Below are positions 26,701 through 36,719 of a stretch of 64,000 nt of DNA, piece after piece. The stretch is from Acanthosepion esculentum. Lineage: Eukaryota; Mollusca; Cephalopoda; Sepiida; Sepiidae. Below the pieces are notes generated by a model. It saw only the letters and a program-made list of their open reading frames with translations, made no database searches and was not told the DNA's origin. The stretch spans positions 143,735,057-143,799,056 of the forward strand of contig OZ038478.1 of the NCBI GenBank assembly GCA_964036315.1, written 5' to 3'. The first letter of the stretch is position 1. The number at the start of each line of letters is the position of its first letter. The position numbers were made by a program, and so were the translations under genes.

Positions 26701-29012
26701 ATTACCTTCTACTTTTGAATGTACACATGGGTTTCATTTGGGCCGGTCAGTATCGTTGCCTAGTTAACAATGTCTTTTGGTTATTGTCTAAAAATTACCT
26801 TCTACTTTTGAATGTACACATGGGTTTCATTTGGGCCGGTCAGTATCGTTGCCTAGTTAACAATGTCTTTTGGTTAATGACTAAAAATTACCTTCTACTT
26901 TTGAATGTACACATGGGTTTCATTTGGGCCGGTCAGTATCGTTGCCTAGTTAACAATGTCTTTTGGTTATTGACTAAAAATTACCTTCTACTTTTGAATG
27001 TACACATGGGTTTCATTTGGGCCGGTCAGTATCGTTACCTAGTTAACAATGTCTTTTGGTTAATGACTAAAAATTACCTTCTACTTTTGAATGTACACAT
27101 GGGTTTCGTTTAGGCCGGTCAGTATCGTTCCCTTGTTAACAATGTCTTTTGGATATTGGCTAAAAATTACCTTATACTTTTGAATGTACACATGGGTTTC
27201 ATTTTCAGCCGGTCAGTATCGTTGCCTAGTTAACAATGTCTTTTGGTTATTGACTAAAAATTACCTTCTACTTTTGAATGTACACATGGGTTTCATTTGG
27301 GCCGGTCAGTATCGTTGCCTAGTTAACAATGTCTTTTGGTTATTGACTAAAAATTACCTTCTACTTTTGAATGTACACATGGGTTTCATTTGGGCCGGTC
27401 AGTATCGTTGCCAAGTTAACAATGTCTTTTGGTTATTGACTAAAAATTACCTTCTACTTTTGAATGTACACAGGGGTTTCATTTGGGCCGGTCAGTATCG
27501 TTGCCTAGTTAACAATGTCTTTTGGTTATTGACTAAAAATTACCTTCTACTTTTGAATGTACACATGTGTTTCATTTAGGCCGGTCAGTATCGTTGCCTA
27601 GTTAACAATGTCTTTTGGTCATTGACTAAAAATTACCTTCTACTTTTTAATGTACACATGGGTTTCATTTAGGCCGGTCAGTATCGTCTCCTAGTTAACA
27701 ATGTCTTTTGGATATTGGCTAAAAATTACCTTCTACTTTTGAATGTACACATGTGTTTAATTTAGGCCGGTCATTATCGTTGCCTAGTTAACAATGTCTT
27801 TTGGATATTGACTAAAAATTACCTTCTACTTTTGAATGTACACATGGGTTTCACTTAGGCCTGTCAGTATCGTTGCCTAGTTAACAATGTCTTTTGGTTA
27901 TTGACTAAAAATTACCTTCTACTTTTGAATGTACACATGGGTTTCATTTAGGCCGCTCAGTATCGTTGCCTAGTTAACAATGTCTTTTGGATATTGACTA
28001 AAAATTACCTTCTACTTTTGAATGTACACATGGGTTTTATTTAGGCCGGTCAGTATCGTTGCCTAGTTAACAATTTCTTTTGGTTATTGAGTAAAAATTA
28101 CCTTCTACTTTTGAATGTACACATGTGTTTCATTTAGGCCGGTCAGTATCGTTGCCTAGTTAACAATGTCTTTTGGTTATTGACTAAAAATTACCTTCTA
28201 CTTTTGAATGTACACATGGGTTTCATTTGGGCCGGTCAGTATCGTTGCCTAGTTAACAATATCTTTTAGATATTGGCTAAAAATTACCTTCTACTTTTGA
28301 ATGTACACATGGGTTTCATTTAGGCCGGTCAGTATCGTTGCCTAGTTAAAAATATCTTTTGGTTATTTACTAAAAATTACCTTATAATTTTGAATGTACA
28401 CATGGGTTTCATTTGGGCCGGTCAGTATCGTTGCCTAGTTAACAATGTCTTTTGGTTATTGACTAAAAATTACCTTCTACTTTTGAATGTACACATGGGT
28501 TTCATTTGGGCTGGTCAGTATCGTTGCCTAGTTAACAATGTCTTTTGGTTAATGACTAAAAATTACCTTCTACTTTTGAATGTACACATGGGTTTCGTTT
28601 AGGCCGGTCAGTATCGTTCCCTAGTTAACAATGTCTTTTGGATATTGGCTAAAAATTACCTTATACTTTTGAATGTACACATGGGTTTCATTTTCAGCCG
28701 GTCAGTATCGTTGCCTAGTTAACAATGTCTTTTGGTTATTGACTAAAAATTACCTTCTACTTTTGAATGTACACATGGGTTTCATTTGGACCGGTCAGTA
28801 TCGTTGCCTAGTTAACAATGTCTTTTGGTTATTGACTAAAAATTACCTTCTACTTTTGAATGTACACATGGGTTTCATTTGGCCGGTCAGTATCGTTGCC
28901 TAGTTAACAATGTCTTTTGGTTATTGACTATAAAATTACCTTCTACTTTTGAATGTACACATGGGTTTCATTTGGGCCGGTCAGTATCGTTGCCTAGTTA
29001 ACAATGTCTTTT
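23755..29012. repeat. Higher-order block B (copy of block A)
   Basis: Near-identical copy of block A at an offset of 5397 bp. By eye the only clear differences are a 1-base loss near 24373, a 1-base gain plus substitution near 25702, CCCAAG for CCCTAG near 25830 and TTACC for TTGCC near 27036. Similarity falls back to ordinary monomer level after about 29012, where TTTTGGTTA replaces TTTTGTTTA. Confidence 0.9.
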
Positions 29013-29854
29013 GGTTATTGTCTAAAAATTACCTTCTACTTTTGAATGTACACATGGGTTTCATTTGGGACGGTCAGTATCGTTGCCTAGTTAACAATGT
29101 CTTTTGGTTAATGACTAAAAATTACCTTCTACTTTTGAATGTACACATGGGTTTCATTTGGGCCGGTCAGTATCGTTGCCTAGTTAACAATGTCTTTTGG
29201 TTATTGACTAAAAATTACCTTCTACTTTTGAATGCACACATGGGTTTCATTTGTGCCGGTCAGTATCGTTGCCTAGTTAACAATGTCTTTTGGTTAATGA
29301 CTAAAAATTACCTTCTACTTTTGAATGTACACATGGGTTTCGTTTAGGCCGGTCAGTATCGTTCCCTAGTTAACAATGTCTTTTGGATATTGGCTAAAAA
29401 TTACCTTATACTTTTGAATGTACACATGGGTTTCATTTTCAGCCGGTCAGTATCGTTGCCTAGTTAACAATGTCTTTTGGTTATTGACTAAAAATTACCT
29501 TCTACTTTTGAATGTACACATGGGTTTCATTTGGACCGGTCAGTATCGTTGCTTAGTTAACAATGTCTTTTGGTTATTGACTAAAAATTACCTTCTACTT
29601 TTGAATGTACACATGGGTTTCATTTGGCCGGTCAGTATCGTTGCCTAGTTAACAATGTCTTTTGGTTATTGACTAAAAATTACCTTCTACTTTTCAATGT
29701 ACACATGGGTTTCATTTGGGCCGGTCAGTATCGTTGCCAAGTTAACAATGTCTTTTGGTTATTGACTAAAAATTACCTTCTACTTTTGAATGTACACATG
29801 GGTTTCATTTAGACCGGTCAGTATCGTTGCCTAGTTAACAATGTCTTTTGGTTA

Positions 29855-31300
29855 TTGACTAAAAATTACCTTCTACTTTTGAATGTACACATGGGTTTCA
29901 TTTGGGCCGGTCAGTATCGTTGCCTAGTTAACAATGTCTTTTGGTTATTGTCTAAAAATTACCTTCTACTTTTGAATGTACACATGGGTTTCATTTGGGC
30001 CGGTCAGTATCGTTGCCTAGTTAACAATGTCTTTTGGTTATTGACTAAAAATTACCTTCTACTTTTGAATGTACACATGGGTTTCATTTGGGCCGGTCAG
30101 TATCGTTGCCTAGTTAACAATGTCTTTTGGTTATTGACTAAAAATTACCTTCTACTTTTCAATGTACACATGGGTTTAATTTGGGCCGGTCAGTATCGTT
30201 GCCTAGTTAACAATGTCTTTTGGTTATTGACAAAAAATTACCTTCTACTTTTGAATGTACACATGGGTTTCATTTGGGCCGGTCAGTATCGTTGCCTAGT
30301 TAACAATGTCTTTTGGTTATTGACTAAAAATTACCTTCTACTTTTGAATGTACACATGGGTTTCATTTGGGCCGGTCAGTATCGTTGCCTAGTTAACAAT
30401 GTCTTTTGGTTATTGACTAAAAATTACCTTCTACTTTTGAATGTACACATGGGTTTCATTTGGGCCGGTCAGTATCGTTGCCTAGTTAACAATGTCTTTT
30501 GGTTATTGTCTAAAAATTACCTTCTACTTTTGAATGTACACATGGGTTTCATTTGGGCCGGTCAGTATCGTTGCCTAGTTAACAATGTCTTTTGGTTATT
30601 GACTAAAAATTACCTTCTACTTTTGAATGTACACATGGGTTTCATTTGGGCCGGTCAGTATCGTTGCCTAGTTAACAATGTCTTTTGGTTATTGACTAAA
30701 AATTACCTTCTACTTTTCAATGTACACATGGGTTTCATTTGGGCCGGTCAGTATCGTTGCCTAGTTAACAATGTCTTTTGGTTATTGACAAAAAATTACC
30801 TTCTACTTTTGAATGTACGCATGGGTTTCATTTGGGCCGGTCAGTATCGTTGCCTAGTTAACAATGTCTTTTGGTTATTGACTAAAAATTACCTTCTACT
30901 TTTGAATGTACACATGGGTTTCATTTGGGCCGGTCAGTATCGTTGCCTAGTTAACAATGTCTTTTCGTTATTGACTAAAAATTACCTTCTACTTTTGAAT
31001 GTACACATGGGTTTCATTTGGGCCGGTCAGTATCGTTGCCTAGTTAACAATGTCTTTTGGTTATTGACTAAAAATTACCTTTTACTTTTCAATGTACACA
31101 TGGGTTTCATTTGGGCCGGTCAGTATCGTTGCCTAGTTAACAATGTCTTTTGGTTATTGACTAAAAATTACCTTCTACTTTTGAATGTACACATGGGTTT
31201 CATTTGGGCCGGTCAGTATCGTTGCCTAGTTAACAATGTCTTTTGGTTATTGACTAAAAATTACCTTCTACTTTTGAATGTACACATGGGTTTCATTTAG
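29855..31300 (+). repeat. Homogeneous terminal part of the satellite (stop-free frame of 481 codons)
   Basis: The last 15-16 monomers all carry TTTGGGCC in place of TTTAGGCC, except the very last, which ends in TTTAG at the array edge. As a result the forward frame runs open for 481 codons. The open frame begins at a TTG, not an ATG. Internal ATGs lie in the CACATGGG segment of every monomer. The monomers here are closer to the consensus than in the left 18 kb. This is described as repeat, not CDS: there is no upstream exon-like sequence, the repeating 31-residue unit is a direct translation of the satellite, and the same frame is broken by stops elsewhere. Confidence 0.85.
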
Positions 31301-31312
31301 TCCCCATGTGTA
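31281..31312. other. Inverted repeat at the satellite edge
   Basis: TACACATGGG at 31281-31290, the last copy of the satellite motif, is followed after 12 nt by its perfect complement CCCATGTGTA at 31303-31312. The second arm lies just outside the array in unique DNA, so the array boundary sits in the loop of a potential hairpin. Confidence 0.8.
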
Positions 31313-31515
31313 TATGAATTAGTTTCCTTCATTGTTTTAGTTGTGTATGTTATGTTTCGTTTTGTTTTTGTATTTTTGTGTTTTGATGTCTGAAAACTCT
31401 GAGTCACCGGAAATTAATGGCGTTCGTTCAGTTTTCCCTGGTGACGCTTTCAGCCGTTTGAGTAGCCGGCAGTAACTTCCGACCGGGTGCGATAGGTTTC
31501 TACAATCACATGATT

Positions 31516-31519
<4 letters not shown>
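31313..31519. other. Unique flank of the satellite; nothing recognised
   Basis: Non-repetitive sequence with a moderately GC-rich core (about 31390-31500) between the satellite and an AT microsatellite. No coding similarity was recognised. Confidence 0.5.
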
Positions 31520-31592
<73 letters not shown>

Positions 31593-31790
31593 ATATAAAG
31601 ACATAACTCATACATATATCATATATATAGCTCATATATGTATATCTCATATAACTATATATATGTAATATATGTTTATCATATATATGATATGCATATA
31701 TATATAATATATATATATATTTATATACATATTTTATGCATATATATATATATATATACGTAAATATATGATATATATATAAATATATAT
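31520..31790. repeat. (AT)n microsatellite with imperfect tail
   Basis: Pure alternating AT to about 31590, followed by interrupted TATA-rich sequence to about 31790. Apparent Tyr-Ile reading frames across it are artefacts of the dinucleotide. Confidence 0.95.
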
Positions 31791-31799
31791 TTAAAAAAA

Positions 31800-32555
31800 T
31801 ATTATTCCATCGTTACATAAGAGTTCTCACGTTTCAAAAACGAGAGCCGAAACCCTCAATATAATTATTGAAATTAAGTTGAATTAAGGTGTCGAATCCC
31901 GTTTCATACTCAAGCGAAAATTTCGGATTAAGCCATCTTGTGGTTTGAGTGTGTTTATAAGTACGGTCTTTTGCAACATTAATTACTATGAAAACGGCTT
32001 AGGACGGCCATCTTGGTTGGGTGGTCGAAGAGTAAGTTCGTATCTCCAGACCTGTCACCTTCGGAAAGTTTATGTCAGGTTATGGTTGGGTGTCTATTTC
32101 AAATCTGGTGTTGGCGGTCACCGTCTAGTTAGTTTAATGCGGAAGATATTTTATGGTGCTACGGCAGGTTGTTAAGCGTCGAGAGGATTCTGTTTTATTA
32201 TCTATTTATCAATATCTTTATTTATTTGTTTATTCAAATGTTTATTTCCTATACAAACGTGTTGGACTGGAATACAATTTGTTTTTGACGACTTCACAAA
32301 GGGATTTTCTATTTAATTGTTGGGGTAAATGTTTATGAAACTATGGAATTTATTTGTTTATCTATTTTTTTATGTTAATTATTTAATGCGAAAATTTGTT
32401 GATATCGGCAAAAAACCGTTAACTCCTGCCTATGGTTTAATAACTTTTCATTATTTAGAAACTTAATTATGTGCAGGCATCATATGTAGGCATAAGGGGG
32501 ATGGGTCATCCCAGGTTTTACAAGTTCTTGTTCTATTTATTATTTTCCATTTTTA
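31800..32555. other. Intergenic stretch; nothing recognised
   Basis: Mixed-composition DNA with a GC-richer core at about 31990-32180, turning AT-rich afterwards. No motif, domain or element end could be supported on either strand. Confidence 0.5.
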
Positions 32556-32561
32556 TTTTTA

Positions 32562-32606
32562 TATATATATATATATACATGTTGTATATGTAAATATGAC
32601 ATATTT

Positions 32607-32673
<67 letters not shown>

Positions 32674-32872
32674 TATGTATACGATACATATTGTTATATC
32701 ATATATATGCGTATATATATCATATATAGATATATATCATATCTATCTATATATATCTCATACATATACATATTATATATATTTATATTTATATACATCT
32801 CATATATATATATATATATGCATATCTTATATATATATATATATATATATATTGCTTTTATCTTATATATTA
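32562..32872. repeat. (AT)n microsatellite cluster
   Basis: Pure AT runs at about 32562-32577 and 32615-32671, then degenerate TATATC/TATAC-rich sequence to about 32872. Confidence 0.95.
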
Positions 32873-33129
32873 AGGTATAAATTATGGAATGTTATGTGTT
32901 TTCGTTTGTAGTTGCTTGCGTGCTGCGTGAATATGTATATATTTATATGTATATACATGCATACACACACTCATACATAATTATACATATAGTTTTGTAT
33001 ATTTAATATTTGTACATTTATTTTCTTTTATGCTTATTTTTACTTTGTTTGGTTTTGCTTATTTATTTTATTTTATGTATAATTATATTTGTATTTTTCT
33101 TTATTTAATTTCTGTGATTATATTATTTT

Positions 33130-33279
33130 ATGTCCATCGTTAAATGGGGCAAAGGATGGCTTGTTAATTTTAACGCCTCCAAAACCAAACTTCTCTCTTT
33201 TTATCATCTGAGATACCCCTTTCTGGCTTCCGTCAGCATGGCTGATGCTAACCTTCAGGAACTGAATCTTTGTAGAGTC
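33130..33279 (+). pseudogene. LINE reverse-transcriptase fragment (region just after the YADD motif)
   Basis: A 50-codon segment reads WGKGWLVNFNASKTKLLSF near its start, then a short serine/alanine-rich stretch. This is the block that follows the catalytic YxDD motif in Jockey/CR1-like non-LTR reverse transcriptases. The fragment at 47682-48125 contains the degenerate counterpart of this same block after an intact YADD, which supports the assignment. The similarity stops abruptly after about residue 50, where the open frame runs on into unrelated sequence to 33426. The palm with the catalytic aspartates is missing, so it is a dead fragment. The family assignment comes from recalled motif patterns. 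Confidence 0.75.
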
Positions 33280-33855
33280 GACCCTAGCGTGCGGCCGCTA
33301 TTGAAAGTGCCTGCCAACCATACCCCGATTTTCACCCAGGCCTTGTGGTTGAAACTAAGTAAACGGAATTATTTGGGAGCCTTCGTTGGTTCAGCTAGCA
33401 CGAGGCCGCAAGACATCGTGACCTAGTGTTTGAGTGTACTTGGCTTGTTCAGACTGTTCATCACTCCAAACAAGGTCCACTCTGTATAGGTGCTGTATAA
33501 ACCGCAGGTGGGCTACTTGGGTGTTGAACAAACACAAATATACCTAGTTAGTCATCAGGAATATGGATTGGCTAGCCTCCCTAACAGACAAACATACCAG
33601 CGGTAAGTCATTACCGTACTAATTTACTTTTCAAAATCAATTAAAGATGGACAATATGGTTTGTACAATTCTGTTATTATAAATGAGCTGTTGGTTTTTT
33701 TTTCAGGCTTTATTGTTGAGTGACTGCTTCCAAAGTCTACCACTTAACGGAACTTATTTTATATGATCAGGTTTGTTTCTATACATGTTTGTAGTATAAT
33801 TGATTAAGGTAGTCAGTAACAGTGAGCTGTAAAACCTGAGACAAACACGTTGAAA
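33280..33855. other. Intergenic stretch; nothing recognised
   Basis: Follows the LINE scrap. It contains a GC-richer part (33280-33600) of unknown origin and an AT-rich part. No coding or RNA feature could be supported. Confidence 0.4.
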
Positions 33856-33859
33856 GAAG

Positions 33860-34420
33860 TGTCGCTTATGGAATGCTGCTCAACACCGAGAATTCCAAAA
33901 TAATGGTGAACAGAGCAAGCAACACCAGTACAATGTCAGCATGGACGGCGAACCATGAAAGAAAAAAGTTTCCAGCTGTAAATACTTGGGAACAACCCTG
34001 TCAAATGATGGAACCTGCAACACAGAAATCAGCTCACGAATCGCCATTGCTACAATAGCGATAGACAGTCCGGAAAGAATATGACTGAGCAACATCAACC
34101 TTCATGCTAATTCCAAATACTACAAATCGCTGGTCGTATCCATCCTCCTCTACGGGTGTGAGACTTTGACAGTCTTGGTTGAGGAAGGAAAAAAAGATCC
34201 AGACGTCTGAGAAGAAATGCTTGAGAAACCTCCTCCTCTGCATAGTCTACTGCGAGCACAAAACAAATGATTATGTATGAAGCAAGGTCAAAAGTCTCGT
34301 GGGCCAACAAGAATCCTTCCTCGCCAGGATTAAGCGTCGGAAAATCGTTTGTCTACGTCACACGACATGACAGCCTCTGAAAGACCATCATGCAACGTAC
34401 TGTTGAAAGGTGGACCTAAG
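33860..34420 (+). pseudogene. RTE-like LINE C-terminal reverse-transcriptase remnant
   Basis: Reading across frameshifts on the plus strand gives the order NTENSKIMVN, KYLGTTLSNDG, CNTEISSRIAIAT, YKSLVVSILLYGCET, then a degraded LRNLL-like and RHDMTAS-like tail. SKIMV, KYLG and LYGCET are hallmark blocks of the C-terminal part of RTE-clade reverse transcriptases, which copy their own RNA at a nicked target. The upstream palm with YADD and the endonuclease are absent. Several frame changes and in-frame stops show it is inactive. It is a different LINE lineage from the fragments at 33.1, 47.7, 49.5 and 60.0-60.8 kb. Confidence 0.8.
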
Positions 34421-34429
34421 TGGGGGCGG

Positions 34430-35060
34430 TAATGTCAACAAATCTAAAATTGTTTACACGTTTCTTCTTGATTAATGACTTGTTTTTGTTTTTTTTCTTC
34501 ACTCTAGCAAGTCTCTATACAAAATCAAAATTGCTATTCTATCGCTATTTCCCTGGCAAATGTTAAGAAAGTGCCCTTCATTAGTTCCAACAGGTCAGAC
34601 ATTTATATATAGGATACGCTATACCACATTTACAAGGATCAAAAAAATAAAGAAATAAGTAAAATATAAAAAAACAAGATCGATCACAAACGTCTGGTTT
34701 TCAATGGAGTGGTTACTGCCAGTTCAATAATGTTTATTTGTCGTCATGTCAAATTTCTCATAATTTCATATTACTCATTTTTTATCCAGTTCTGTGTTGT
34801 TGTATTGTCGGAATTTTTTCGACGTCAAAGTTGATTTATCTGGTCATATTTCAAATTAATATTCATCATCATAGTCATATTAATGGTTGTTGAATTATTT
34901 TGTAATTAATTTCAGTGGTCCAGCGAGAAATCTCCACAGAGATAAAACGCAGTATTCCAAAACTTCATACTTTCTTATGCCTAGTGAATTCCGAATGTGA
35001 ACACTACCCTAATGACATTCTTTAAAACGTATGCAATGTAGTTGACTTTGTCAACATAAT
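34430..35060. other. Intergenic stretch; nothing recognised
   Basis: AT-rich DNA between two transposon remnants, with no supported coding sequence or repeat structure. Confidence 0.45.
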
Positions 35061-35062
35061 TC

Positions 35063-35302
35063 TCTATCCTGAAGTTTTTAAACATTACACATGCAAATCT
35101 GGAAAATTCCACAGAAGAAACTGAACCTTTTATTAAATGTAGTGATGTATTTGGTCGTATTTATACAGTACATCCAAAAATTACCGAATGTTTCTTTTTA
35201 CAACATCCACTTCTTAATGTCAGGGATCCAAGATCATTTAAAAATTTGAAAACAACTGACGGAAATATTCTTGAGACATACAGACATGTAATCGTGCAAC
35301 AG
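35063..35302 (+). pseudogene. Helitron helicase (RepHel) fragment
   Basis: Upstream, a degraded EVFKHYTCKSGKFHRRN-like segment resembles the block of Helitron proteins just before the helicase region. It is followed in another frame by FGRIYTVHPKITECFFL, then LLNVRDPRSFKNLKT and DGNILETYRH. The order 'GR.Y.V.P...E.F.LR.LL..V.G..SF..LRT..G....T..' is characteristic of Helitron RepHel proteins from animals. RepHel drives rolling-circle transposition through an HUH nuclease and a helicase. Only this short N-terminal helicase-adjacent part is left. No HUH motif, no Walker motifs and no Helitron ends were seen. The frame continues to 35452 with arginine-rich sequence that was not recognised. Confidence 0.65.
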
Positions 35303-35625
35303 TCTCCCTGTCGTCCAAGACTTCAAACACCGCGTCTGGTTGCTGAAGAGAGCGCTCCATCCCGTGATAACCTTATCCCACGTTGTAATTTAAGGTTGAT
35401 CATAAGGCAGCTAAGATCGAATCGTCGCAGATATCTCCAAGCAGAGCGATGATGTACAGGAAAAAATAACACTAGAATAAATTGAACAAAAGTTAATACT
35501 ATTTATATATCAGACATCCGTACACTAATTGGCTTATATCAGGGTTCGCATGCAATTAATTATCAGCCAAACCCACGTCTAAATTGGAAGTGATATTGCT
35601 TTTCACCTGGCAAAATCTGGTTCGC
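35303..35625. other. Unassigned sequence between Helitron scrap and LTR
   Basis: Includes the arginine-rich end of an open frame (to 35452) and AT-rich DNA. No function was recognised. Confidence 0.4.
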
Positions 35626-36070
35626 TGTTGTTGGTAAGGTTCGGCATCAGGTTGGAATAGGAGGGTTCTCTTCGGCAGGCAATCACGTGGGGTGTATCAC
35701 GACCGGTGACTGGAACAAGCTCTCTGCCGTCTCGTTTCTCGTCTCTGACTCGTCTACCGAATTCGCTTCACACATTTGTATTTATGGATATTCGCCCAAA
35801 CTGGCACGGGGTATGGCGAGGTAGGAGCATTTCGGTGAATCCCCTCCGGCTTACGTCATAACTTTGGGGGATTCCCTTCTCACCATCTTATCTTTTATTA
35901 TCCTGTCTCACCGACCTCTTCAGCGACCTCTTCCATTCATTCTGATGTCTTATCTGCGCATGCTACCTAGCCTATTGTCCTTCTAGCAGAACTCAGTTCC
36001 AAATTCAGTCGTGTACAAAATCTACTTTTTCGCTTTCCAGCCTGCATTTGCAGCTCTGTGTCAATCAACA
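35626..36070 (-). mobile_element. Probable LTR (minus-strand element) next to a polypurine tract
   Basis: GC-richer than its surroundings. On the plus strand it begins TGTTGTTGG and ends ATCAACA, so both strands start TGTTG and end CAACA, as LTRs do. Immediately to the right, TTCCCCCCCCCCCC on the plus strand is a pure purine run on the minus strand, in the position of the polypurine tract that primes plus-strand DNA synthesis. This makes it the 3' LTR of an element read right to left. No internal gag/pol was recognised in 36085-36360, and no target-site duplication can be tested because the other LTR is missing. Ordinary GC-rich DNA with fortuitous ends remains possible. Confidence 0.5.
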
Positions 36071-36085
36071 TTCCCCCCCCCCCTA
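36071..36085 (-). other. Candidate polypurine tract
   Basis: A run of about a dozen C on the plus strand (G on the minus strand) directly abuts the CA end of the probable LTR, as expected for a retroelement polypurine tract. Confidence 0.5.
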
Positions 36086-36700
36086 AGACTGGGTCACTTT
36101 TCCATTCTTCAAATTGCTCGACATGAAATTAAAGTCATTTATGTGTTCATTAAATCATCAATTCTTTTCACAGGTTTTTGGTATTAACCCTTTCCGTTTT
36201 AATGTCTCTTAGTACATAAAACTTTCTTATCTATTCCTTACCTTCTCCCATATCCTCCCACCGTCTTTGGCCAGATCTATAGCCACTGACAACGTAATTT
36301 AACACGTCGTGCCTATGCATTGTTTCCTCAGCGAGTTCACGATCAAATCCGCCAAAATGAATTAGCAGTTTATTTGGGGTGTTAACCAATTTAATATAAG
36401 TAAAAAGTGGAGAGATTGAAAATAAATAAATATATCTGCTAAATATGAATATTTAATAAGTTTATATATATAGTTTACTACTTGAAAAATATGATTTTTA
36501 ATATTATTGTGTAGTCTTAAAGAGAACTGTATTATCTTTTTTATCATATAAATAAAATGTTAAGATAATTTAAATCTTTCAGTTCTAGTTCTTTATTTGT
36601 CTTAGGTGAATAAAACAAACAATAATTTTTCAAAAAATATATTTGACAATATAAACTTGTGCTCTCTTTTCATATTTCAGTGATACAGATCAGAAACTAA
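36086..36700. other. Intergenic stretch; nothing recognised
   Basis: If the LTR call is right this would be the internal side of the element, but no retroviral-type protein motif could be read here. It becomes very AT-rich from 36360. Confidence 0.4.
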
Positions 36701-36719
36701 CATAAATATATCATATATT

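Larger units (their letters stand above)
1..31300. repeat. 93-bp satellite array, at least 31.3 kb, truncated at window start
   Basis: About 336 head-to-tail monomers of 93 bp fill this whole interval with no foreign insertion seen. A monomer can be phased as starting GGTCAGTATCGTTGCCTAG and ending GGTTTCATTTGGGCC. Landmarks in order are GTTAACAATGTC, TTTTGGTTATTGAC, ACCTTCTACTTTTG and GTACACATGGG. Variation is concentrated at a few sites: TTTGGG/TTTAGG/TTTATG before CC, CATGGG/CATGTG, GGTTATTGAC/GGATATTGGC/GGATTTTGGC, and AACAATGTC/AAAAATGTC/AACAAAGTC. Single-base length changes are rare. One forward frame of the consensus is stop-free (31 codons), and the TTTAGG variant puts a TAG in it. 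That frame is best seen as a by-product of a 93-bp period, not a gene: starts are mostly TTG, stops recur at the same monomer site, and there is no unique coding sequence. Whether the array is centromeric, subtelomeric or interstitial cannot be told from the window. Confidence 0.98.

Noticed and set aside
29855..31300. 481-codon open frame as a real repetitive protein gene
   Set aside because: It is the satellite read in its open frame, starts at TTG, has no distinct coding sequence or exon structure, and the same frame is broken by TAG in a large share of other monomers.
1..31300. CRISPR-like array
   Set aside because: There are no unique spacers: the whole 93-bp unit repeats, and the context is eukaryotic.
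1..31300. Satellite derived from Helitron ends because each monomer has CTAGT
   Set aside because: No GC-rich hairpin precedes CTAG and no Helitron 5' TC end or coding sequence is in the array.
31337..31650. Tyr-Ile repeat proteins here and at 32596-32911, 39998-40338, 45236-45521, 61621-61815 and 61879-62136
   Set aside because: Pure translations of (AT)n, (GA)n or (GT)n microsatellites in several frames and on both strands.
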